Source of the DNA: Candidatus Alloscillospira gallinarum
GTDB taxonomy: Bacteria > Bacillota > Clostridia > Oscillospirales > Oscillospiraceae
DNA: 5,370 bases
Reading direction: 5' to 3'
Assembly (NCBI GenBank): GCA_904420055.1
Contig: CAJFTV010000018.1
Coordinates: 1 to 5,370 of the forward strand
A program made the translations under genes and the position numbers. This document shows, in pieces, positions 1-4,382 of this stretch; position 1 is the stretch's first letter; the number at the start of each line of letters is the position of its first letter. The notes under the pieces are model-generated. The model searched no databases. It saw nothing but the letters and a program-made list of their open reading frames with translations, and was not told the DNA's origin.

Positions 1-1
1 C

Positions 2-36
2 AATTTATCTTTTTATATAATTCAAATTTATCTTTT
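2..36. repeat. 12-bp direct repeat at the rluB 3' end
   Basis: AATTTATCTTTT occurs at 2-13 and again at 25-36, a period of 23 bp. The right copy contains the rluB stop codon and its last codons. The left copy is in the downstream spacer. It may be a small tandem duplication or AT-rich chance similarity. The stretch holds no visible terminator. Confidence 0.5.
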
Positions 37-735
37 CAGGCACCGAAGTTCCTCATCAGACAAATATCGCCAGTCTCCAGGCTTTAATCCTCCAAGTTTA
101 ATTCCACCGTAGGAAACTCTCTCCAGTCGCTGAACCTTAAGACCTGCTTTTTCACACATTTTTCTTATTTGCCTGTTGCGTCCCTCTGTGAGCCTGAATT
201 CAAGCCTTGCGGCTTTGTCAGACCGGGATAAAATCCTGACCTTTACAGGCTTTATTATGTATCCGTCTATCTCCATCGGCGCACAGAGCAGTGCTGATAT
301 TTGGTCATTTACTTCTCCGCGCACACGGACATTATATATTTTTTCCTTTAAATGAGACGGGTGCATCATCATGTTTGCAAATTCGCCGTCGTTTGTAAGA
401 AGCAGAAGGCCGCAGGAGTTTAAATCAAGCCTTCCTATGGGATATACTCTTGCAGGACAGTCTCTCAAAAGGTCCATAACTGTTTTTCTGCCCTTTTCGT
501 CTGACACAGTGGTGACATAGCCCTCCGGCTTATTAAGGGCGATGTACACGGGCTCAGGCCGCAAATTCAGCGGCTTTCCGCAGACGATTATAGTGTCTTT
601 TTCATCGTCTGCGGTCATGCCGAGTGTTGCTGTCTTTCCGTTGACAGTAACCTTCCCTTCAGATATGAGCTGCTCCGCGGCGCGGCGGGAGGCCGCGCCG
701 TGAGCGGATATTATCTTTTGCAGTCTGCCTGTCAA
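28..735 (-). CDS. rluB: RluB/RsuA-family rRNA pseudouridine synthase
   Basis: This cytoplasmic enzyme isomerises a uridine of ribosomal RNA to pseudouridine. By resemblance to RluB its target would be helix 89 of 23S rRNA, though RsuA/RluE/RluF relatives share the fold and the exact target is inferred. The N-terminal S4 RNA-binding domain covers residues 3-60 (RLQKIISAHGAASRRAAEQLI, then GKVTVNG). The catalytic motif is GRLD at 101-104 with Asp104, followed by SCGLLLLTNDGEFA. EGRNRQIRKM (184-193) is the second family signature. The 235-residue length is normal for the family. The start is TTG 735, giving M-TGRLQK, aligned with the usual MxERLQK. AAGGA lies 10 nt upstream, a long spacing. The nearer ATG at 745 is out of frame and touches the AAGGA. 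The gene follows dac after 21 nt. No terminator is seen in the 27 nt left in the window. Confidence 0.94.
   Translation of the reverse strand: MTGRLQKIISAHGAASRRAAEQLISEGKVTVNGKTATLGMTADDEKDTIIVCGKPLNLRPEPVYIALNKPEGYVTTVSDEKGRKTVMDLLRDCPARVYPIGRLDLNSCGLLLLTNDGEFANMMMHPSHLKEKIYNVRVRGEVNDQISALLCAPMEIDGYIIKPVKVRILSRSDKAARLEFRLTEGRNRQIRKMCEKAGLKVQRLERVSYGGIKLGGLKPGDWRYLSDEELRCLKR
678..700 (-). repeat. 9-bp perfect GC-rich inverted repeat inside rluB
   Basis: CGGCGCGGC (678-686) and GCCGCGCCG (692-700) are perfect inverted copies around a 5-nt loop. They lie near the 5' end of the rluB coding region, where it encodes the HGAASRRAAE part of the S4 domain. The geometry (9-bp stem, 5-nt loop) is the same as that of the repeat in scpB, although the sequence differs. 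A stable hairpin about 35 nt after the start codon could slow early elongation. Ala/Arg-rich coding may explain it. Confidence 0.6.
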
Positions 736-756
736 ATAAGTTCATTCCTTTCTGCT

Positions 757-1887
757 TCAGGAGAAAATAGGATATCCGGCAGAATTTTTAATGTAGAAAA
801 ACCATGCCCATCTGAGTTTTTCCCAAAAATTGAGCTCCGCATTTTCCGCGACCTCTACAGTGTCCACATAATATAGCTCATACCGGCCTATGGCAACTCC
901 GTCCTTAATGATTTCCAGGTATCCGGCCGTGTCTCCTCCGGTTACAGGGGCATACTCAAATTTTGGCAGACAGACCTGTACCGATAAATCTGCGTTCTTT
1001 TCAAGGAGTATGCTCTCTGTTTTTGGAGAGACATACACAAGCTCCCTCTCCCCGGAAATTACAGGTACGGCGAGATTGTCATAAAACTTGTAGAGCATGT
1101 AGGTATCATATAAACTGTCGTAAAGTGCCGAGTGGTCATTCCAGTCGTCCCTGTCGTTTAACGTGACGCATATAAGGCGCATGCCGTCTCTCTCACAGCA
1201 CGTTACAAGTGTGCGGCCGGCGATAGAGGTATAACCGGTTTTGCCGCTTACAACGCCGTCACAGCTCCACAGGAGCTTATTGTGGTTTGTCAGTGTCTGT
1301 CCGGAGAGTTCATATGTCTTAGTGCCTGAAATCTCGGCAAAAATCTCATTTTCCATGGCATAGGCCATTATTTTGGCCATATCTTTTGCAGTTGAATAGT
1401 GGCTCTCATCATCAAGCCCGTGCGGATTTGCAAAACTCGTGTCCTCACAGCCAAGCTCTTGTGATTTTTTGTTCATGAGCTTTACAAATTCCGCCTCACT
1501 GCCGGACGTGTGGCACGCGAGGGCGACTGCGGCGTCGTTTCCAGAGGAGAGCATAAGCCCGTAAAGAAGCTCAATAACCGTATACCTGTCACCTGCCCGC
1601 AGGTTCATAGAGGACCCTTCCGTTTTTAAATATCCTGGGAGAATCTCAACAATTTCCTCCATTTCACAGTTCTCTGCAACAATTACACATGTCATTATTT
1701 TGGTAATACTGGCAATTGGCAGTTTAGTATCCGCGTTCAGCTCGTACAGGACCTCTTCAGTGTCCGGCTGGTAAACTATGGCGGCCTGGGCATTTACGTC
1801 CACATTCATCTGTATGACCGGCTCTGACGGGAAATCCGCCGAGAGCAGGGTAAGCGCCGCAGAAAAAGCGGCTAAAAGTTTTTTCAA
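757..1887 (-). CDS. Secreted D-alanyl-D-alanine carboxypeptidase, family S11 (DacF/PBP5-like)
   Basis: A low-molecular-weight penicillin-binding protein that removes the terminal D-alanine from peptidoglycan pentapeptides outside the cytoplasmic membrane, so limiting cross-linking. All three active-site motifs are present, numbered from the TTG start: SITK (Ser60, Lys63), SGN (115-117) and KTG (216-218). So is the family block NPHGLDDESHYSTAKDMAKI. The N-terminus MKKLLAAFSAALTLLSA is a signal peptide, with likely cleavage after Ala17. A beta-rich PBP5-C-like domain follows at about 270-345. The C-terminal FWEKLRWAWFFYIKNSAG segment is a probable amphipathic membrane anchor. The TTG start gives 376 residues. 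A frame extension to GTG 1899 would spoil the signal peptide and overlap the Shine-Dalgarno. The neighbour ytfJ makes a DacF-type role in spore cortex plausible, but vegetative wall trimming is equally possible. A hairpin over the start suggests translational control. Confidence 0.94.
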   Translation of the reverse strand: MKKLLAAFSAALTLLSADFPSEPVIQMNVDVNAQAAIVYQPDTEEVLYELNADTKLPIASITKIMTCVIVAENCEMEEIVEILPGYLKTEGSSMNLRAGDRYTVIELLYGLMLSSGNDAAVALACHTSGSEAEFVKLMNKKSQELGCEDTSFANPHGLDDESHYSTAKDMAKIMAYAMENEIFAEISGTKTYELSGQTLTNHNKLLWSCDGVVSGKTGYTSIAGRTLVTCCERDGMRLICVTLNDRDDWNDHSALYDSLYDTYMLYKFYDNLAVPVISGERELVYVSPKTESILLEKNADLSVQVCLPKFEYAPVTGGDTAGYLEIIKDGVAIGRYELYYVDTVEVAENAELNFWEKLRWAWFFYIKNSAGYPIFS

Positions 1888-1926
1888 AATAAGCACCACC
1901 TGTTTATAGTCAAGGTAGTGCTTATT
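1888..1926 (-). promoter_or_regulatory. 13-bp hairpin sequestering the carboxypeptidase ribosome binding site
   Basis: In the transcript, AAUAAGCACUACC (1926-1914) pairs with GGUGGUGCUUAUU (1900-1888) over a 13-nt loop, all 13 positions pairing with one U-G wobble. On the opposite strand the same position would be an A-C mismatch, so the structure fits RNA made from the minus strand. Five bases of the AGGTGG Shine-Dalgarno (1901-1896) lie in the right arm, and the TTG start (1887) begins at the next base. This looks like translational control by occlusion. An attenuator is a second reading, because the stem runs into UUAUUUUG, a weak U-tract. No known riboswitch class is recognised. Confidence 0.6.
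1896..1901 (-). promoter_or_regulatory. Shine-Dalgarno site deciding the carboxypeptidase TTG start
   Basis: AGGTGG lies 8 nt before TTG 1887. The in-frame GTG codons at 1899 and 1896 overlap this site and have no site of their own, so TTG is preferred. It also yields a canonical MKKLL signal-peptide start. Confidence 0.7.
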
Positions 1927-1931
1927 ATTTG

Positions 1932-1948
1932 TAATCTGCGGGAGATTA
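1932..1948 (-). repeat. Small hairpin spanning the ytfJ stop codon
   Basis: TAATCT (1937-1932 on the plus strand) and AGATTA (1943-1948) form a perfect 6-bp stem around a 5-nt GC-rich loop. In the mRNA the stem begins with the ytfJ UAA itself. There is no U-run after it. It stands 5 nt from the larger hairpin at 1888-1926, so almost the whole ytfJ-dac gap is structured. Confidence 0.4.
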
Positions 1949-2356
1949 TTCTGCGGCTGTATTTCCGCTGTCTTTTTTCAGTTTGCGGACCACATCGTCA
2001 ATCTTGTCCATTATATCGGGAATGAGCTCTATAACCCTGTCCGCCGTCGTGGACACGGGCGGCTCGATGTTCATTATACGGACACTTCCCTCTTTTATGA
2101 CGACAAAGGCCACAGGGGTTATTTTAATTCCGGCGCCAGAGCCTGCGCCATATGGGTCGCGGCTTCCGGCTTTGCCGTTTTTGGTCTGAAATTCAGACCC
2201 GCCTCCGGCAAATCCCACGCTCACCTTTGACACCGGTATGAGCGTTATGCCGTCAGACGTGGTAATAGGCTGACCGATTATAGTGTTTGCGTCTGTAATC
2301 TCTCTGATTTTTCCCATCGCCTCGGAGATAAAATCACTGACAGGGTATTTGTCCAT
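1946..2356 (-). CDS. ytfJ: Sporulation protein YtfJ/GerW family
   Basis: A 136-residue protein of the YtfJ (GerW) family. In Bacillus the family member is made in the forespore and is needed for proper spore germination. Its biochemical activity is not established. Recognisable blocks are ANTIIGQPITTSDGITLIPVSKVSVGFAGGGSEF (23-56), the glycine-rich DPYGAGSGAGIKITPVAFVVI (67-87), and a C-terminal RVIELIPDIMDKIDDVV helix. The length is close to that of Bacillus YtfJ (about 150). There is no signal peptide or membrane segment. The start is ATG 2356, 21 nt after the DUF2953 stop. GGAGAAAGG lies upstream, with its AAAGG core 11 nt from the ATG, slightly far. Regulation may include a candidate promoter at 2391-2419. 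Family members also occur in some non-sporulating Firmicutes and in Actinobacteria, so the gene suggests but does not prove spore formation. Confidence 0.93.
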   Translation of the reverse strand: MDKYPVSDFISEAMGKIREITDANTIIGQPITTSDGITLIPVSKVSVGFAGGGSEFQTKNGKAGSRDPYGAGSGAGIKITPVAFVVIKEGSVRIMNIEPPVSTTADRVIELIPDIMDKIDDVVRKLKKDSGNTAAE

Positions 2357-2377
2357 AAATGTACACGCCTTTCTCCA

Positions 2378-2953
2378 TCAGAATAAATTCATTATAGCCT
2401 TAAAATCCAGTTTCAGCAAGATATATATGAGCTCCCACACAGCTATTGACACATCGGCGCAGAGATAAATACGGTCCTCAGACTCAACAAAATCGGTCTC
2501 AGTGTGGACCAGGCATTTTTTTATATTGAACGCGCTGTTCAGTGCCGGAACCAGCCAATCTGTTGCCGCTGCAACTCTGCCGTACTTTATTGCCGTATCG
2601 GCCGGGTCATCAGAGGCAATTGTGTATACAACCGTAAGTCTGTTAATCTTCAGCCTTATACGCAGCCTGTTCAGTGCCTGCACAACTGTGGGAATTACTG
2701 CCTTTACACGCTTTGCCGTCTCACCAATACTGCGCTTTGATTTTGGCGGCTTTTCCTTTTGCGGAGGGGAGGACTTTTTCTTTCTGGATTTTTTTTTCTT
2801 TTCTTTCTCTGGGAAAACCTGAATTTTAACGAAAGCAACTTTTAAAAACAGCAGTGCACCCTCCTGAGAGTACTCAAAAAAGGCTCCGAGCCTTAAAAGT
2901 CCCACAACTATAAAAAGCAGAAGTATACCCAAAATGATATACAGGGCAATCAT
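2378..2953 (-). CDS. DUF2953 domain-containing membrane protein, function unknown
   Basis: A 191-residue protein of unknown function. Residues 2-20 form one strongly hydrophobic segment, probably a signal anchor. Residues 49-74 are a very basic, proline- and lysine-rich linker (runs of K with SSPPQKEKPPKSK). From about 105 to 175 comes the DUF2953 domain (LTVVYTIASDDPADTAIKYGRVAAATDWLVPAL, then a YLCADVSIAVWELI-like end). The family is found in Firmicutes, commonly near ytfJ and scpAB; this is from memory of the family, not a search. The start is ATG, overlapping the scpB stop as ATGA. GGAGG lies 10 nt upstream and a weaker GAGG lies 4 nt upstream, so coupled translation is likely. The linker codons hold an A9 run. 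Topology and role cannot be told from sequence. A membrane-linked sporulation or envelope role is only suggested by the ytfJ neighbour. Confidence 0.85.
   Translation of the reverse strand: MIALYIILGILLLFIVVGLLRLGAFFEYSQEGALLFLKVAFVKIQVFPEKEKKKKSRKKKSSPPQKEKPPKSKRSIGETAKRVKAVIPTVVQALNRLRIRLKINRLTVVYTIASDDPADTAIKYGRVAAATDWLVPALNSAFNIKKCLVHTETDFVESEDRIYLCADVSIAVWELIYILLKLDFKAIMNLF
2391..2419 (-). promoter_or_regulatory. Candidate sigma-A-type promoter for ytfJ inside the DUF2953 gene
   Basis: A perfect -10 hexamer TATAAT (2396-2391) is preceded at exactly 17 bp by TTGCTG (2419-2414), which matches 3 of 6 positions of the -35 consensus (the TTG). Transcription would start near 2384, about 28 nt before the ytfJ ATG and ahead of its ribosome binding site. 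It overlaps the last codons of DUF2953. Such matches can arise by chance, and B. subtilis ytfJ is controlled by a sporulation sigma factor, so this is a candidate only. Confidence 0.4.
2789..2797 (-). repeat. A9 homopolymer in the DUF2953 lysine linker
   Basis: The coding strand has nine consecutive A residues (three AAA Lys codons), preceded by AAG. This is a possible site of replication, transcriptional or ribosomal slippage. A shift to -1 would meet TGA at 2721-2723, and a shift to +1 would meet TAA at 2704-2706. Both lie before the conserved domain, so slipped products would keep only the membrane segment and basic tail. Confidence 0.6.
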
Positions 2954-3555
2954 GTGGCCTCAGCCTCCGTTTCCGGGGCGCTGTCAACCGTTTTCAGCGC
3001 GTTAATCGCCTCGATTATCTTCATCTGGCCGTCCTCTTCGCCGCCGCTGTCCGGCAGCGGCGGAAGCTCGTCAATAGAGCTTATGTTGAAAGTACGCAGA
3101 AACGTATCTGTTGTTTTAAAGAGCACAGGTCGTCCGGGCACCGCAAGTTTTCCGCATGGCTCAATAAGCCCCTTATTCTGCAGCAGCCCCACTGTATACG
3201 CGCTGTCAACGCCGCGAACCTGCTCTATATATGCCCTTGTGACAGGCTGAAAATACGCAACTACAGCAAGCACCTCCAGCGATGTCTGAGACAGCTGCGG
3301 TGGCTTGCGTGTCTCAAGAGCAAGGCGTATTTCATCTGCGTACTCCGGAGCTGAACACATCTGCAGGGAATCCTCAAGACGGATAATCCGGATACCCCTC
3401 CGTTCAAAGCTGTAACGGTCGCCAAGGGCCGCCGCTGTATCAAGTACAAGGCGTTCTTCAATTCCAAGTACTGCGGCAATGCGCTTTGCCGTAACAGGCT
3501 CGCCTGCCGCAAACAGTATTCCCTCAATTGCGCCCTCAATATCACGAATTTCCAT
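2950..3555 (-). CDS. scpB: Segregation and condensation protein B (kite subunit of the SMC complex)
   Basis: ScpB forms a dimer of tandem winged helices that binds the middle of ScpA within the SMC condensin. The 201-residue frame carries the family pattern: EGAIEGILFAAGEPV near the N-terminus, the hallmark LSQTSLEVLAVVAYFQPVTRAYIEQVRGVDS (88-118) in the second winged helix, and GRPVLFKTTDTFLRTFNISSIDELP (141-165). The tail is acidic. The frame is open up to a TTG at 3576, but I chose ATG 3555. It has a purine-rich GGGGGGAG 3 nt upstream and gives the normal family N-terminus (MEIRDIEGAIEG), whereas the TTG extension encodes only the ribosome binding site. The start lies inside scpA (14-nt overlap), which suggests translational coupling that balances the two subunits. 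The stop overlaps the next gene through ATGA. Confidence 0.96.
   Translation of the reverse strand: MEIRDIEGAIEGILFAAGEPVTAKRIAAVLGIEERLVLDTAAALGDRYSFERRGIRIIRLEDSLQMCSAPEYADEIRLALETRKPPQLSQTSLEVLAVVAYFQPVTRAYIEQVRGVDSAYTVGLLQNKGLIEPCGKLAVPGRPVLFKTTDTFLRTFNISSIDELPPLPDSGGEEDGQMKIIEAINALKTVDSAPETEAEAT
3041..3063 (-). repeat. 9-bp perfect GC-rich inverted repeat inside scpB
   Basis: CCGCCGCTG (3041-3049) and CAGCGGCGG (3055-3063) are perfect inverted copies separated by TCCGG. They would form a stable hairpin in the scpB mRNA, in the stretch encoding the PPLPDSGG linker after the last conserved motif. It lies about 90-110 nt before the DUF2953 start. No U-tract follows, so it is not a standard terminator. 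It could modulate ribosome or RNase passage, or simply reflect GC-rich Pro/Ser/Gly codons. Confidence 0.6.
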
Positions 3556-4345
3556 CTGCTCCCCCCTCTTCCTCAATATTTATCTCAGTGTCAATACCTG
3601 TGTAAGTCAGGTCAGTGTCATCTCCGTCACCGGTAAGAAGTGCAGTGCCGGATTTTACAAGCTGCAGGACGGAAATAAATGTTGCCACAATCTCCGACCG
3701 GCTTTTGCAGTTAAAAAACAGGGTGTAGAGGCGCAGTTTTGACTGGGCCTTAAGGTTTTGGAGAATTTCCTGCGCCTTGTCAGCAACTGGATAAATAATT
3801 GGCTTTGGATAACTCAGCACGGACTGCGGCATAAACACCTGTGTGCCGTCGTCTCTGCGCGTCATTTTTACAAAAGCATTTAAAAGGTCGGACTTATCGT
3901 GGACGTATCGGTATTCGCTGTTCGCCTTTAAAGGCTCCGGCGGCTTGACAATATATCCGCTGCCCTTCTGAAAAAGCTCTTTAAAGCTGGCGGTAACATG
4001 CTTAATTCTGTCATAATCACTGCGCCGCCTCAGGCTCTCAAGGCTTGAGATGAGCTGTTCAAGCTCCGAAACATCTTCTTCGTTGTCTGCGAGGAGTACC
4101 TTGGATTTTATATATGCCAGATGCGATGCCATTGCCACGAACTCACTGGCAATTTCAAGGTCCATCTCCTCCATCTTTTTCAGATAGTCAAGATACTGCT
4201 CCAGTATGAGTGATATGCTTATGTCACGTATCTCTATTTTGTTTTTGCTCAACAGCTGAAGTATGAGAGAAAGCGGACCCTCAAAGTCCTCCATATCCTC
4301 TCTGCCGTGGACAACACCCTCCAGCCTGAAAATCGGGTCGGTCAA
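3542..4345 (-). CDS. scpA: Segregation and condensation protein A (kleisin of the SMC complex)
   Basis: ScpA is the kleisin that bridges the SMC head domains and binds a ScpB dimer, giving the bacterial condensin that organises and helps segregate the chromosome. It shows an N-terminal FEGPLSLILQLLSKNKIEI block (family FEGPLDLLLxLI), then ISLILEQYLDYL and the long EFVAMASHLAYIKSKVLL helix. It ends in a winged-helix region with SRSEIVATFISVLQLVKSG. The final 30 or so residues are acidic. Start: the frame extends to ATG 4357, but that codon has no Shine-Dalgarno and sits against a hairpin. TTG 4345 has GGTGAT, a 6-nt match to the anti-Shine-Dalgarno complement, 4 nt upstream. It gives a protein of 267 residues starting TDPIFRLEGVV after Met, like family N-termini. 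I prefer TTG, and ATG would add only four hydrophobic residues. The 3' end overlaps scpB. Confidence 0.95.
   Translation of the reverse strand: MTDPIFRLEGVVHGREDMEDFEGPLSLILQLLSKNKIEIRDISISLILEQYLDYLKKMEEMDLEIASEFVAMASHLAYIKSKVLLADNEEDVSELEQLISSLESLRRRSDYDRIKHVTASFKELFQKGSGYIVKPPEPLKANSEYRYVHDKSDLLNAFVKMTRRDDGTQVFMPQSVLSYPKPIIYPVADKAQEILQNLKAQSKLRLYTLFFNCKSRSEIVATFISVLQLVKSGTALLTGDGDDTDLTYTGIDTEINIEEEGGADGNS
3559..3566 (-). promoter_or_regulatory. scpB ribosome binding site within the 3' end of scpA
   Basis: GGGGGGAG lies 3 nt before ATG 3555 and is read by ribosomes finishing scpA. It decides the scpB start against the in-frame TTG at 3576, which has no comparable site. Confidence 0.7.
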
Positions 4346-4359
4346 TAAAATCACCATTC

Positions 4360-4380
4360 TGCCGCATTAGCGCGGCGGCA
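4360..4380 (-). promoter_or_regulatory. Hairpin in the M50-scpA gap, just before the scpA start region
   Basis: On the transcribed strand, TGCCGC (4380-4375) pairs with GCGGCA (4365-4360) across a 9-nt loop, a perfect 6-bp GC-rich stem. It begins 2 nt after the M50 stop codon and ends 2 nt before the upstream-most scpA ATG at 4357. There is no U-run after it, so it does not look like an intrinsic terminator. It would hinder initiation at that ATG while leaving the GGTGAT-TTG start at 4345 more accessible. Function is inferred only. Confidence 0.4.
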
Positions 4381-4382
4381 AA

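Noticed and set aside
743..745. ATG at 745 as the rluB start
   Set aside because: It is out of frame with the pseudouridine synthase and abuts the AAGGA with no spacing.
1901..1916. TTGACT in the hairpin loop as a -35 box for a dac promoter
   Set aside because: The hexamer 17 bp downstream is ATTTTG, a poor -10, and would lie on the dac start codon itself.
1888..1926. Strong intrinsic terminator after ytfJ
   Set aside because: The stem is moderate in GC, the U-tract is interrupted (UUAUUUUG), and termination here would leave dac without a leader. An SD-sequestering or weak attenuator role fits better.
2502..2822. Plus-strand open frame of 106 codons, phenylalanine-rich
   Set aside because: It is the antisense of the lysine-rich DUF2953 coding region; its Phe runs are complements of Lys codons. 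No family resemblance.
3261..3545. Minus-strand alternative frames inside scpB (also 4405-4692 and 4798-4983 inside the M50 gene)
   Set aside because: Out-of-frame shadows of well-supported genes, with arginine- and cysteine-rich translations unlike real proteins.
3556..3576. Seven-codon N-terminal extension of ScpB from TTG 3576
   Set aside because: The extension only translates the purine-rich ribosome binding site (Arg-Lys-Arg-Gly-Glu-Gln); ATG 3555 gives the family N-terminus.
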